Assembly (NCBI GenBank): GCA_028554755.1
Contig: JAPTOF010000021.1
Location: forward strand, 5,867,001 to 5,931,000
Reading direction: 5' to 3'
DNA: 64,000 bases
Source: Cordia subcordata
Lineage: Eukaryota; Streptophyta; Magnoliopsida; Boraginales; Cordiaceae
Shown here: piece by piece, positions 47,201-58,410 of the stretch
How the letters are laid out: every line of letters begins with the position of its first letter
Position numbering within the stretch: the first letter of the stretch is position 1
Translations under genes and position numbers: made by a program
The notes under the pieces: generated by a model
Database searches by the model: none
Told to the model about the DNA's origin: nothing
Seen by the model: the letters and a program-made list of their open reading frames with translations, nothing else

Positions 47201-49552
47201 GTACCTCTTCACAACCATTACTGGTCCATCGATGATAGCAGCTTTGTAAGTTGATCCAAATACGCCACTGCCCAATATCTCAGCAGAGGCTTTCAATAGA
47301 TCCGTCATGTCAAATTTCATTGTATCATCCCTCAGAAACGAAAGCTTCACACTTTGGTCAGACTTCTTGACATTGGAAGAGTGTTTTGGAGACCCTTTCT
47401 CCAATTTATCCAACTCATCTGTTGTAACTTCTTTAGTGTCCCGTGAAGCAGTTGAGGTCTCTTCCTGTTGAGTTGTTTTCTTGCGTTGGAGAAGGATTAC
47501 AACAACATAAATGATTGCAGCTAGCGCAGCAACCACAACTATAGCTACAATGACCATTGTTAAAACAGATGGCTTTCCAGAACTATCACTACATACTTCG
47601 AGTGGTGCTCCACAAAGATCTGTGTTGTCTGTTCGATTAGAACCAAAAAAAAAAAGTGTTAGTATAAATTAAACGTGATGTTACAGCACTATAATTTTTT
47701 AGATAATTAATAAACAATCCCTTCTCTCCCCTGCTCCCTCCCAACCCAAGGTAAAGAAAAAAAAAAAATTTCAAGGTATCTTATTTTATAATTGACCACT
47801 TTATAATTGATTATAGCCTATGAAGTACCGACACTTTCAAAATGCAGCGTATCGCGTGTCAGACACGTGTCGGACACCGACACGCTCCCAACACGTGTCG
47901 GACACGTGTCTGACAAAAATTTTTTTTTTTAAATTTCCGACACGTCCTCCGACACGCTCCGACACGACACGCACGGGGTTTTTTTTGTAATTTTTAAAAT
48001 TATTTGGGGCACTAATGAAAATCCAAAAATAATTAAAAAAAGAAAAAAGAAAAATCAATTTAACTTATTTATGCTGCTTATCGTCTTTTCCAGAGAAGTC
48101 ATCTTCTCACTTCTCAAAATTCCTTCAGCATAAAAGACTCAGCCCTCTACCAAAAAAAATAAATAAATAAATAACTTACCTCTAATAATCCTGTGGTGGG
48201 TAGAATTGAAAAATTATATTATTGTGTGTGTTATTATATGTTTGATTGAAAAATTATTGGGGTTTTTCAGGTCTATTGTTGTTAAACATGAATTACAAGA
48301 ACTGGTGGTTTTTTTCCTTTTTTTTTCATGCATAAATTACAAAAATTGGTTGTCTCTTTTTGTGTCATATTTTGGGGGATGGCTGAAGCCTATGAAGCAA
48401 ATTGATTTGCCATGATAAAAATGATATTTATGTAGTATATTCATGATAAAAATGATATTTATGCAATATATTCATGATAAAAATGATATTTATGCAATAT
48501 ATATAAAATTTAAATATTTTTTTATTTAACGTATGCTGAGCGTGTCGTATCCTAGTTTTTTGAAAAAAGACGTATCGAAGTGTCGCATCGTGTCGCGTAT
48601 CGTGTCGGTGTATCGTGTCCGTGCTTCTTAGATTATAGCATGCATGTTCATTTGTATGGATAATATTAATGATGATTCAACAGGTCCAATGTGCCTAAAC
48701 AAAGTTTCTGCACCACCTTGAATTTAATCGGTCCATCTAAAATAATTAAATCTGTGATGATCGTACTAATAAATCCAAGACATTATAAATGGATCGAGCG
48801 CAAATTTCACACATAACCATTTAAGAGAAACTATTTAAAAAAAAAATTTTGTGAAGAAATTACTATCAGATATTATGCCAAAATGACGCACCTGAGAATG
48901 AGCTTGCATGGATAGCTTTGAGGGTAGGAGGGATTGGACCTTCCAGTTCATTATGGGAGACATTAAAAATAATCCATCTCTGTTGTTTAAAAAAGGGTAT
49001 CTGTCCTTGAAATTCATTATTGTCAAGCCTCAACTCTGACAGTCTAGGCAACATGGACAAGGACCCTGGAATTGCACCAGAAAATTGGTTGTTGTCCATA
49101 TACAGTTTCTTTAGTGTTAACATCCCTTCAAAAGCATCTAAAGGAATTTCCCCAGAGAACTTGTTGTGCGACAAATAAACCGATTTCAACTGGGAGCTGA
49201 GTTTCTTTAATTCTGGCAAAGAGCCTTCAAAATTGTTATTCATGATATTTATAGATATTAAAGATGGCAATTCTTTGAGCACATCCAAATCCATGTCGCC
49301 CTTAAGCCCCATATGATCCAGCTTTAGCCCCCAGACAGAGCCATTATTACAAAGAACGCCTTTCCAACTCGAAGCATCACCATTACACGGCGGTTTCGAG
49401 GCACTCCAATCGGACAGCTCGCCATTATTTTCTAGGGACTCCCTAAACTTGAGAAGAATTTCAATATCTGATTTTCCCGAAGATATTATGATGTCATTTA
49501 GTAGGATGGCAATGAGCATAATCATTGGCCAAGTAAGAATGCTCTGAGCCAT
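44244..49552 (-). CDS. PRK: Pollen receptor-like kinase (PRK family LRR-RLK), 3 exons
   Basis: Spliced minus-strand CDS: exons 49552-48892, 47628-47032 and 44833-44244, 615 residues. Junctions are TCTCAG|GTGCGT...CGAACAG|ACAAC and CCATG|GTATGT...TTCCAG|GTAAC, all in frame. The product is a plasma-membrane receptor. It has a signal peptide (residues 1-26, MAQSILTWPMIML), an N-terminal LRR cap, about five or six LRRs (to about 210) and the linker NTDLCGAPLEVC. A single membrane segment (245-267) precedes a basic stop-transfer and the cytoplasmic kinase domain. The G-loop is LGSGVFG (339-345) and the lysine is K361 (VMVVKR). The catalytic loop reads HGHLKSSN (460-467), lacking the HRD aspartate, and the DFG position is DYG (480-482). 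This atypical form is usual in PRKs, which control pollen-tube growth through ROPGEFs. Start: the Met at 49552 has the strong context GTCATGGCT and leads straight into the signal peptide. An in-frame ATG at 49600 is possible but would hide it. Confidence 0.92.
44841..45121. mobile_element. hAT-like MITE at PRK intron 2 splice acceptor
   Basis: The 281-bp element has hAT-type ends: CAGTGACGGAGCC at the left and, reversed, CAGGGACGTCAGC at the right. It is flanked by 8-bp target copies cctggaat (44833-44840) and cctgggat (45122-45129), with one mismatch. The interior is A/T-rich and non-coding. The left target copy contains the functional 3' splice site of PRK intron 2, and the right copy contains a duplicate AG. 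Confidence 0.8.
45400..46000 (-). repeat. Degenerate short-unit repeat field in PRK intron 2
   Basis: Repeated plus-strand units like 'aacttgtgaacatatagtataaa' occur about 15 times with much variation (for example near 45413, 45470, 45735, 45760, 45858 and 45945). The reverse complement is the unit of the field at 34080-34690. A (TA)n tract at 45530-45547 interrupts it. Confidence 0.65.
46160..46935. mobile_element. Degenerate inverted-repeat element in PRK intron 2
   Basis: The left arm (46160-46235: aaagttaactacc...gcaaatgacatggcaaaaa) and the right arm read in reverse complement (46935-46870: aaagttaaacttc...gcaaatgacatgtcaaaaa) align over about 65 bases with roughly three-quarters identity. 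Between them lies about 640 bp of A/T-rich sequence with a twice-repeated phrase, 'ctttgaattgc(g/a)tgaatagtagataacagtaaagt', near 46420 and 46500. Its superfamily is unclear and I found no target duplication. Confidence 0.5.
47818..48630. mobile_element. Mutator-like non-autonomous element in PRK intron 1
   Basis: 813 bp flanked by a perfect 9-bp direct repeat, gattatagc, at 47809-47817 and 48631-48639. The terminal inverted repeats are imperfect: ctATGAAGTACCGACAC at the left and, reversed, taAAGAAGCACGGACAC at the right (about 12 of 15 core positions). Sub-terminal regions are packed with GACACG/CGTGTC units. The 9-bp duplication suggests the Mutator superfamily. The interior encodes nothing recognisable. 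Confidence 0.78.
48411..48503 (+). repeat. Three 31-bp tandem repeats
   Basis: Units start at 48411, 48442 and 48473 with catgataaaaatgatattta, differing only by tgtag against tgcaa in the first copy. They lie inside the Mutator-like element. Confidence 0.9.
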
Positions 49553-49800
49553 GACATACGGTAATGGTAGCACGCGCACTGGTGGGTGCGCGCCACCCAT
49601 AGGAGGGGCTCCCTTGGATGATCGATCAGAATGGTTGCTGTGAATGAGACAGAGAAAGGTTGCAGATCAAACGAGATGAGATCTCGGGGGCATGGAGAGA
49701 GAGAGTGAGAAAAGGAGAAAGAGAGGTTAAGGAATAGCGTTGGTAGTGATGCTTGAAAGAATGGACATACGATAAGACGTGTGGTCAAGTTGACAAAGTC
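49553..49800 (-). promoter_or_regulatory. PRK 5' leader, CT-rich
   Basis: On the minus strand, a pyrimidine-rich run (ctctctttctcctttctcac...ctctctcc, 49694-49726) lies about 150 bases upstream of the chosen ATG, typical of plant 5' leaders or Y-patches. Additional ATGs occur at 49600 (in frame) and 49788 (out of frame). I see no clear TATA box. Confidence 0.4.
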
Positions 49801-52262
49801 CGTATGGCAGGGATGCTTTCGTCTTCCATCAGAGATGTATGGGCCACCTTTTTTTGCTGGAAATTTAGCAAAGTATGTTTATTAATAACAATACAATTTT
49901 TTTACTCATGAAAATATTACCTAACCATCATCTAATGACAAATTTCTATGTTCAACAACCGTTCTTTTTAAACTTTTTACTAACGTTAATCCTTAATCCA
50001 ACAACTTGAAAGATACACTCCTATAAGTGTTTTTAGTGAAAAGTGTGTTTATGGCTTCTGTTATTTGTTTCCTTTCAAATAAAATACACTATTGCTCCAA
50101 CAACAACTTAAACACTTGTTACTTGAAGATCATTTCTTCAAAAGTACACGGTCCCCAAGTGTCACGCGCTTTTCTTCTCACCTGATGCATCACGTGCCTA
50201 AGGGGATTCAACTCCTCGAACACGCAAGGTGCAAAATACCAACACTTATCATAATTAAAGCTACTAAAAACCATAAATCAATTGTAAATCTCCAAAGAAA
50301 ATCATACATTCACTCCATAAAATAATAAACTCTAAACGTAATAACCAAAGAGGAGGTCAAACTCCTTGAAACTATTACAGTTGCTCCAAATCCTATTCAC
50401 AGTCATCAAAATCAACTAGAATATGGAAATTAAATAAATAAAATCACAGGTTTCAACAATCCATCCCTTTTTCTTTTTTTTTTTCATATATTCAATTTCC
50501 CTCCCACAAGCTATAAATAATTCCTTCTTAACTATAAAAAAAGCTAACAAAGTGCAAACAAAGTGAGGGAACGAGAGCTCAGTCAACCCACAAGAAGTAT
50601 TCTGCAATAAAGAGGGACTCTGAATAGCATTGACAATCAAAAGACTCAATACCAAAATATGCTTAGGAGATTGCTGTTACTAACATATCATAAAAGGTTT
50701 AATAGAAAGATATTTTGTAGTCACAATTTATAGTTTTGAAAGGAAACTAACATAATAAATATCATAAATTAGACAATTGTGATTAAATTTAACCCGGGCC
50801 ACTACGGTTCAAAAGTAAATATAGGGTCCTCTTACACAATAATAATGACAAAATTCACAAGTGCAACGTAATAACAAAATCTGTGCCACAGTACAATATT
50901 AGTATCTGTACCTTCAGAAGATCACAGCACATGCGAGTCATGAAAACAAGTCAATAAGCTTAAGTGCAAGAGGCATTTTAAGAAGGTCAAATTAAATAAC
51001 TAAGAAGGAAATAAATAATTAATAAGAAAACTATAAAAGAAATTATAGTAAAACGTTAAATATCTCAATGCGTAATAGAGTGGTCTTTTTTCAAAAGTAT
51101 TTACAATTTAGGTGTATACACACAAATTGCATTGTCAAATATATATTATAAGTATATATAAAATAGATTAAGATTCTAAGAATACTTAACGCAAATGAAT
51201 ACAAGCTAATCTAAAGAGGAAAAGAAAAAAGAAAAGAATAAAATAACAAAATATGTATTTTGAACTCAATTGTTATAATCTTATATACACATAAACTTGT
51301 CTAGTATGCAGATTTTTATGGGCATGCTTCACTAGGATCATTTGCACTTCTACGACATGTTTAAAATTTCTTTGTCTTAAAAGAGAATAAAAATAAAAGA
51401 AAAGGAAAATAAAAAGTAAAAAGAAACAAGATTCTCAAGAAAAGACAAAATAATCATAGCCATAACTTAATTCTTGGTCAAATTTGACTTCGGTTGACAT
51501 AACAGAATTCATGATTTTATCAAAACATTTCAATCCAATTTGTTAAACCAAGCAAATTTGCAAATGAACAATGAAGCGAAGGAAGGAACAAACTAAAAAA
51601 GGAAATTTCTGTACTAAGATTGAACGATAACTTTAAAAGTCAGATTACCTCTCGAGGTCATTTTTTTTTCAACCAACAGAAAAATAAGAGTTTCATAGGA
51701 AGAATTCTACTTACCTAATTTTCTCCAAATCCACAATTCTCAAGTTTATAAATCCTTCAGTTCTAAGGATTTCCAACTCTCTAAGAACCTGATTTACCTC
51801 ACAATCAACTGCAATTTATTATTCTCCAATAATTTATAAGATATCAGAAAATTTAATTTTCTTAAGCATAACATAGAAACAAGGAAACTCACCCCCAGCT
51901 ATAAAGCAACCACTCTTTCAATCACTAAATACAGTAGGAATTTCTTCCTTTTCGCCCAATAGATTTTTGAAGAACAATTAGAAGTTGCCTCTTTTTTCTA
52001 TAATAAACGATCATGACCCCAGTACTATATCTTAAAAAGATTGTAAAATAACTTGGACCATATGATTATTATTATTATTATTATTATTTTAATTAGGAGT
52101 TTTTTTTTCCTTTTTTCTCCTTTTCCTCTTAGTTAGCCACTAACTTGGACCCACTACACACGAAAAGAATATGTGACGTTATACGGTGACTCATGTTATC
52201 CCATGTTAAAATATGTCATAAGACTTATGTGTGATATGCACAAAATAGAGTAAAAGAACAAG
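49801..52262. other. Intergenic, upstream of PRK
   Basis: About 2.4 kb of AT-rich sequence with no coding region that I can support. The few open frames lack recognisable motifs. It would contain any distal PRK promoter elements. Confidence 0.5.
52065..52088 (+). repeat. (ATT)n microsatellite
   Basis: Eight consecutive ATT units. Confidence 0.95.
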
Positions 52263-52700
52263 TGTTAGAGTACAATTACAAACAATAACAATATTGTGAA
52301 TGGAAAGTAAAAGAACACACACAATATATGAGCAATGCTTAACCTTGTGTATATTATCACAATATATTACAAGGAACTCCCAAGCTTGAATTTACAAGAC
52401 ACTCTCTTGTAATCTTACTCTATTTTTGTCCTTCAAGATGTACAAGTGTTTGAACTATTTATATAGTCTTTGCTCACCAAGCATATAAGTTTGCCCACTA
52501 ACAATAAGGTAAAACATGGAGGACAATTTGCCCCTCAAATCTAGTCCCACTAACTACATGGAAGATCATGGCTGCCAAGCTTTGACCACTAATGTTGACC
52601 CACTAACTTGGAGGTAGTCATGGCATCAACTTGCTTCCCAAGAATAGGAACTTCCCAACGACTAGTCACGTGCCTCTCAATCTACAAAAGGAGTTTTGAC
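52263..52700 (-). repeat. LTR-like block, minus strand
   Basis: In plus orientation it begins TGTTAGAGTACAATTAC. On the minus strand there is a TATA box (gactatataaatag, about 52459-52472), then a leader-like region with 'gagagtgtcttgtaa' and 'gggagttccttgtaatatattg', ending in ctctaaca. This is the layout of a small copia LTR R-U5 end. The 5' limit (right side) is not defined. Confidence 0.45.
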
Positions 52701-54029
52701 CTTCACCAAGATCGTTTTCCATCTTCATTCCCATAGAGTCCTCTCAAGTGTAAGCATTTCAGGTAAGTACACACTTATCCATCTTTGTTGTATAAACACT
52801 ACCAAGCTATCAGACAACCACCATATGCATAGGTTATTTAAGGTGGTTTACTGGTGCTTGGCCACCTTTTTTGTCACTTATTTGTCATCTACGACCATAG
52901 GTGCTGCCACTATAGTACTGGTGCCATTATTAGCACAGCTCCCACCAGTTGCTAGCCAACTTGTATACGCAACATGAGTGACTAATGTCATGCTGCCGCA
53001 TATCAACATCTCAAGGGGCTACCAGAATATCACTAGCCAAGAGAGAAAATTGTAAACCTTGTCGCCAAAAATGCCTACTAAAATACACCAATAGTCTATA
53101 AACAAGATTCCATGACCTCAATAGCTAACTCACCCTACAATGACTAGTTCTTACCATTGTTGGTAGTCTATCCAATATAACAAGCCACAAGGTAAAACTG
53201 TGCATTGGGAACCTTTCTTGTTCCACATCAATTAATGCCACAGCAGGGCCCATACTATTATAGTGTGACTCGAATTCCAAGTCCAATTGGATTTGGAGAA
53301 TAATAAGTCCATATGTATTCGATATACAGTACCTTCTACCATGGATTTAGGTGCCATGTACCATAAGGTGAGTGTACCATGTTTGATCACATAGAAATTA
53401 TTTCTTTTGAGTAATAGAGATGTATGTAGCCTATCTCAAACCATACCAAAATGTTAATTGTTTATGTGTTATGTTGCATCTGTTGTGTTATATTTGTTCA
53501 TTACCTTCGTATCCTTTGAATCTATGTGTACAACCTTCAAACAACATAGTGTCGAAGCCTGGGATCGCATGATCAAAGCTATTATCACAAAATTGTTATA
53601 GCAATACGTTCAATAGTGATTATTATGCAGAAGTCAATAAATAGAATAATTAAGAAGTTTGATTATTTATACCCAAAATGCATATTTTGTGGCCTAGAGT
53701 GGCCAAAGAACACAGGCCAATTAGAGCCCTTTGGTGCAAGAAGCAAGGCTAGCAACAGGGCCAGAATCTGGTTGAACTACAACCAGGGAAATAAATGAGC
53801 AGATGCAAGACACATGATATGGGGAAAGAAGGACCAAGTCAAACGATGAGTAGTACACGTATGAAGGGCTGCCAATGACTTCTGAACAATTTGGGGAAGA
53901 AGATTGGTGCAGAATCAAGCACGACCCCCATCTAACTATACTAACCCCAAAATGTGTTAACCAGTTGAGATTTTCCAAGAAGTCCAAGGAATAAGTACGA
54001 CACGGGGCTCAAAACTCAAGGGTTTCACG
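52701..54029. other. Unrecognised sequence, probably retroelement-derived
   Basis: About 1.3 kb of near-average composition with short frames only (for example 52696-52974), none with motifs that I recognise. It leads into two LTR-end copies and may be decayed internal Tat sequence. Confidence 0.4.
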
Positions 54030-54440
54030 ACCACCAATCCTCATTATTATCCTTGCTTTTTAACTTAGTTAGAGTATAACATAGCTTAGGTTAATATTAG
54101 TCTCAGATAGCTAAACACTATGGCATCGCTGTAATAGTGATTCCTTGGACCAAATTTTATATTCAAAGAGATTTGTTATCTTGGGCTCTTTGTAATCAGT
54201 TGTTGTAAGTTAGCACTTGATCATTTATGAAAATTGAATATTTACAATTTCAAAGTTTGTGACATATAGCAGTACAATTCGCTAGATTGAATTCGGGGGA
54301 GAAATGAACCATTTATGTTTGCATAAAGGACTTAGTAGGCTGTATAGGAATTGTAGGGAGGTCAAATCACTTTGTCATAAGGTCAAAGCTTGGTCAAAGT
54401 TGTGGCCAACAACCTGATAGGGCTTTGCCTTTAAGATAGT
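54030..54440 (+). repeat. Tat-type LTR end, copy 2 (T2 family)
   Basis: It shares with the next block the ordered phrases 'taacatagctta', 'gctgtaatagt', 'ttgggctctttgtaatcag', 'gaattcgggggagaaatgaacc', 'gcataaaggactta', 'ggtcaaagcttggtcaaagttgtggcc' and 'cctgatagggctttg'. Identity is moderate. Confidence 0.55.
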
Positions 54441-54509
54441 TTGTTGAGAGATTTCAAGAGCTTCAAGAATAAAAGTTAGTTGACATCTAGAAGCAAGAGG
54501 TCCCACAAC

Positions 54510-55150
54510 CACTGGTCTTTAGCTAATTCTACCTAGCTCTTCATAGCTTAGTCGTGGCCTAGCTTAGTCATAGCTTAGTCTAATATCTTAGTCGTGGCCT
54601 AGCTTAGTCATAGCTTAGTCTAAGTAGCATAACTAAAATCATTATAATTCACTTTATAGGTAGCATGCATAACTTAGACAATCCAAACATAGGCATTGTT
54701 AATTCATTTTATAGTATTATTGCAATCCAGCCATTGTAATTAGTTCTATGGTGTTTCAGATTCCTTATTCAAAAAGAGTTATTCTTAGGCTCTTTGTAAA
54801 CAGTCATTCACGATAATAAATTGCAGTCTAGTGCATTACTTGACCGTTTGTTCATTTGACTTTAGATCTTTGAGCTCTAATTGCAACTGCGGTCACTCAA
54901 TTGGGATTGTGATCATCACACCAATTGTTTGGTACGATTGAAGAGTTCGTAGGCCACAGCAGTACAAGTCCCTGGACCGAGTTTGAGGTAAGAAAAGAAC
55001 CCTAATTGTTAGGTTGCATAAGAGAACCAAATGGTTGTATAGGCAATTGTGAAAGGTTACGATCTTCTTGACGCAAGATCAAAGCTTGGCCAAAACTGTT
55101 GCCAAGACCTAATAGCCAAAAAGGAGTTTCTCTAAGCAAACACATCCTAT
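54510..55150 (+). repeat. Tat-type LTR end, copy 3 (T2 family)
   Basis: It resembles both 54030-54440 and 41800-42425, with 'cctagctcttcatagc', 'ggctctttgtaaacag', 'ggaccgagtttgaggtaagaaaagaaccc', 'ataagagaaccaaatgg' and 'tttctctaagcaaaca' at the end. It lies in tandem with copy 2. Confidence 0.6.
54547..54626 (+). repeat. Two 40-bp tandem repeats
   Basis: The unit cttagtcgtggcctagctta...gtcta occurs at 54547 and again at 54587 without visible differences over about 36 bases. Each unit also contains shorter 'agcttagtc' repeats. Confidence 0.9.
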
Positions 55151-55347
55151 GGTATGTACCTTGGAGTTAAAGGGTAGCTTATGTTGCACATAGATGTTAT
55201 ATTTACTCTGACTTGAGATTGCCATAGAGGTTTGCAAATTACTCCCCAGACCTTGGTACCATACTATTTAGATTTCTAATCTGGTGATAAAAGACTACTA
55301 CGTATTGGCAAGTATTGCTAAGCTAATGCGTAGGTCAAGATGGGATT

Positions 55348-56430
55348 TGCTGCTCCAGGTATTTGGAGAATTATGTTCTACTTTACTCTGATTCTCTAAG
55401 TCTTTGGCTAAAGCACTCTTTGTGATGAGTTACTAGGTTTTGTCATGATGAATCATGACAAAACTAGAAATCAACATGGAATGACCGATTAAGGGCTTGA
55501 GAGTTAACCATGCCATTATTGTATTACAAAACATCAAGGGTCATAGTGAATCCACCATTATGTCCAGATTTGTTGATTAATTACCTTACAATTATTTGGC
55601 TTATCCAAACATTAGGAACTGTTACTAGACGGTATCTCCAATTAGTACTAGGGTGATCCTTGTATTATGAGTTTAAGTTTGAACCTACAGAGTCACACAT
55701 ATGGTCGAGTGTATATTGAGGATTTACATATTATATTTAATTTATAATTAAAATGCGATTTTATTTAATTATAAATTAAATAAAATGGTTAATAGGATTA
55801 AGGGATAACTCAAGTGGTTGAGACTATTTCCCTCCAGGCATGAGATACTAGGTTTAATCCCATTAGGATGGGGGGATTAACCAAAAAAATTAAAAAAATA
55901 AAGCGGTTAATAATTAATTTAATATTTAATTGTGAATTAAGTATTTGATTTAAATTGAGAATTAAATATTTAATATTAATTATTAATTTATAAGTCATTG
56001 ATTTAATTTTGACTACATTTGGCTAGCACCACATGTGTGGCTCAAATTAAATCGTGTTTCGATAGAGCTTTGGATTAGATGAGAAGTTATCTTAAAGTTT
56101 AATTGATTTGGACTTAGTAAATAGGACGACAAATAGGATTGGGTTTTTGTGAAGGCCCAACCCCTTGCAATTCTCTATAAATACCAGGACTCTTATCAAT
56201 TCTGTGACACATGTCTTCGAGAAAGCTTCTTCCTCTTTCTAAAACTTTCTCTCTCCTTTGAAGCATTTTGATCACATATGAAGAATAGGAGCTAAACGTT
56301 TTTAGAATGCAATTTCAAAAATGAGCCTTAGAAATTTTGGTGCATTTTTTAAGGTAATTCTGTTCCTTTGTGAAAAATTTTAAATTGGATAGAGCTTGAT
56401 CCCGTGCAGAATTCCTAGGAACTCCTAACA
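55348..56430 (+). repeat. Copia-type LTR
   Basis: It is preceded by a PPT-like gtcaagatgggattt, starts TGCTGCTCCAGG, and ends ggaactcctaaca. It contains a TATA box (ctctataaatacc, 56172-56184) followed by a CT-rich leader ('cttcttcctctttctaaaac'), and the phrase 'gttactagacggtatctcc..gggtgatcc' usual in such LTRs. A SINE copy is inserted at 55795. No copia PBS follows. The sequence passes into a SIRE extra ORF at about 56440. Confidence 0.55.
55795..55898 (+). mobile_element. tRNA-derived SINE, copy 2
   Basis: It has the same head (GGATTAAGGGATA), A-box-like (aactcaagtggttgag) and B-box-like (aggtttaatcccat) segments as the copy at 1316, and an A-rich tail. A 14-bp direct repeat flanks it: taaaatggttaata at 55781-55794 and taaagcggttaata at 55899-55912, with two mismatches. 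The copies differ at a good number of positions, so they are not a recent duplicate pair. Confidence 0.85.
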
Positions 56431-56460
56431 AATTCGTTCACTAAGGATTGACCTAAAGGA

Positions 56461-57133
56461 ATGTCGAAAGCAATGAAAATTGAAGTATTAAATTATCTTT
56501 TGAAGTATGTTGGCCAAAGAAGGCATATAGAATTCGCAAAGAAGAAACAATTCCCATATGAAGAAAGAGTTTTCTTGAAATTTATAAAGGATTCAATTTT
56601 GCCTGGGACTACACGTGATGATACGATAGGGCACCAAGAGGCACTCATTATGTATCATTTGGATAAGAAATTAAAGGTCAATTTGCCTGCCACTATGCTA
56701 AGTCACATTCATCACATTTGTCTACAAGTTGTCTCATTGCGTTATGCTATGGATGTAACGAATTTTTTCAAGTATCATGAAGTTATTCATCCCCATTTAC
56801 CAAAAGATGCTTCACTTGATGGATTTTATGGAGGATACCCTTCTATTGATTATGCTAATTTTGGTACCAATGTGCTATTAAATATGAAAATTTTCAAGTA
56901 CCAAATACATTGAGCCTGCCAAGTTTAAGAAGCTTTCTAAATCAGTACAACACTCAATCACTTCGGTAATGAAAGGGAGAGAAAAGAGGATGAATCCTAT
57001 GGATGAAGACAATGATGATGAAGAACAAGAACACGGAGGATTCCATGAGGAAGAAATAGAAGAAGCAAGGAAAAGGTCACTGGATGGCTTAGAGAAGGAA
57101 AGACAAGAAAGAAAAGACAAAGGGGTGGAATAA
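56461..57133 (+). pseudogene. SIRE-type extra 3' ORF fragment
   Basis: The first open part (56461-56910) reads YEERVFLKFIKDSILPGTTR, then HQEALIMYHLDKKLKVNLPA and LRYAMDVTNFFKYHEV. This parallels KEISKFLLPRRINDRK / DAYLLYRLTQKEQIALP / YGMALMYIFDHFKI of the minus-strand ORF at 23062. After a frameshift near 56905 a strongly charged tail follows (MDEDNDDEEQEHGGFHEEEI, ARKRSLDGLEKERQERKDKG). This is the same 'putative plant transposon protein' domain at the same place relative to a SIRE PPT and LTR. The function is unknown. The N-terminal half is missing. Confidence 0.7.
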
Positions 57134-57942
57134 GTGGTGCTTTAAGTAATAGGGCAAACTTGGATGTTTTTTTAGTACCTAGCTGAGATAAGAGCTAGAA
57201 TTTGAGATGATCTCAAAGAAGGCTTCAAGAATATTTGTGAAGACATTGGAAATTTGGATGTATGAGTGACATATCTTGAAGTGTTGTGAAGAGCTTCTGT
57301 GACATGATGCAACCACCTGGCCAAGATTATTTTGCTTTTGAAACCCCCGAACCTGCTTTCTTTAGTCCCTCTTGACTTTGAAAACAAGTTTCTATTTCTA
57401 AAACAATTTTTAAGGCATTTGCATTGCATAGACTTATATTTTTTAAGCCACTAGAAATATACATATTTTGGATATTAGTCACTTTTGATATTTTGAGTGA
57501 ATGTTTAATTACATATGAATATTTTGGATGGATCTATGATCAAATGATTCATTTAATGACTTGTTAGTGAGCTTACAATTGCATTTTCTCTCTTAATTTT
57601 AAATTTTGATTATGTCAAAAGGGGAGAGAAGTAAGAATGTACGAATATTTTGAAAATTAATAATGTATGAGTGATTGCTTAGGTTGAATTATGAGTTTGA
57701 ATGATGAACTTTTATATGATTGAATGAATGACTGAATGCTTACGGAGGAGAATAGTGAATTTGTGAATGCTTGAATGCTTATTTTTATGAGAATGAATGC
57801 ATGTCTTGAGGGAAAGTCATGCCTATTGAAGACTTCATGTGCTTATCGTCTATTACACATTTTGATAAGGGGAGCAAAGGCTTCACTCATCTTGTGCTTA
57901 AAGACTTTAATTTCAATGCATCCATCTCTATCTATCTATGGT

Positions 57943-57967
57943 TTGTCATTATAAAAAAAAGGGAGAT
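57943..57967 (+). other. SIRE polypurine tract
   Basis: tttgtcattat followed by aaaaaaaagggagatt lies directly before the LTR start, the same arrangement as at 22303-22328 on the other strand. About 800 bp of non-coding sequence separates it from the extra ORF. Confidence 0.8.
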
Positions 57968-58282
57968 TGTTAGCATTATCCGCTTTATATAATATTTGGA
58001 TAATGGGTGATGATAAAACTAATGATTCAAATGAAGTTCAGGTTGATGAATGATTTGATAAGTTGATTAGCATGATTGCCATAATAACATTGAGTCATAT
58101 ATGCTTAAATGCTCTAATGATTCCTATTAAGACTTTGTATGAGAAATAATTGATCATTAAACTTCAAGGAAGTTCTTGTGACAAATGCTCATTGCTTGTA
58201 AGTCTTGATGTACAAACAAAAGTATCATTGAAGGCTTGTGAAGAGGTAACATAAGGATAAAGACGACAGGTATAAGGGATGG

Positions 58283-58410
58283 GGACATAGTTTATATATG
58301 TAAGATTGCCTCTTACCTGTGCATTTTTGTGAGCTCGATAATCTAGGGACATAGTTTATATATGTAAGATTGCCTCTTACATGTGCATTTTTGTTTGGCT
58401 TAATAATCTT
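58283..58410 (+). repeat. 64-bp tandem duplication in SIRE LTR
   Basis: gggacatagtttatatatgt...gcatttttgt occurs at 58283 and 58347 with few differences. The related LTR at 3897 has a single copy. Confidence 0.85.

Noticed and set aside
49552..49600. In-frame upstream ATG giving PRK 16 extra N-terminal residues
   Set aside because: The downstream ATG has the better context (GTCATGGCT) and starts directly with a hydrophobic signal peptide. The extension would bury it. Not excluded absolutely.
54547..54626. CRISPR-like or satellite array
   Set aside because: Only two units occur, inside an LTR-like block in a plant genome. It is a local tandem duplication.
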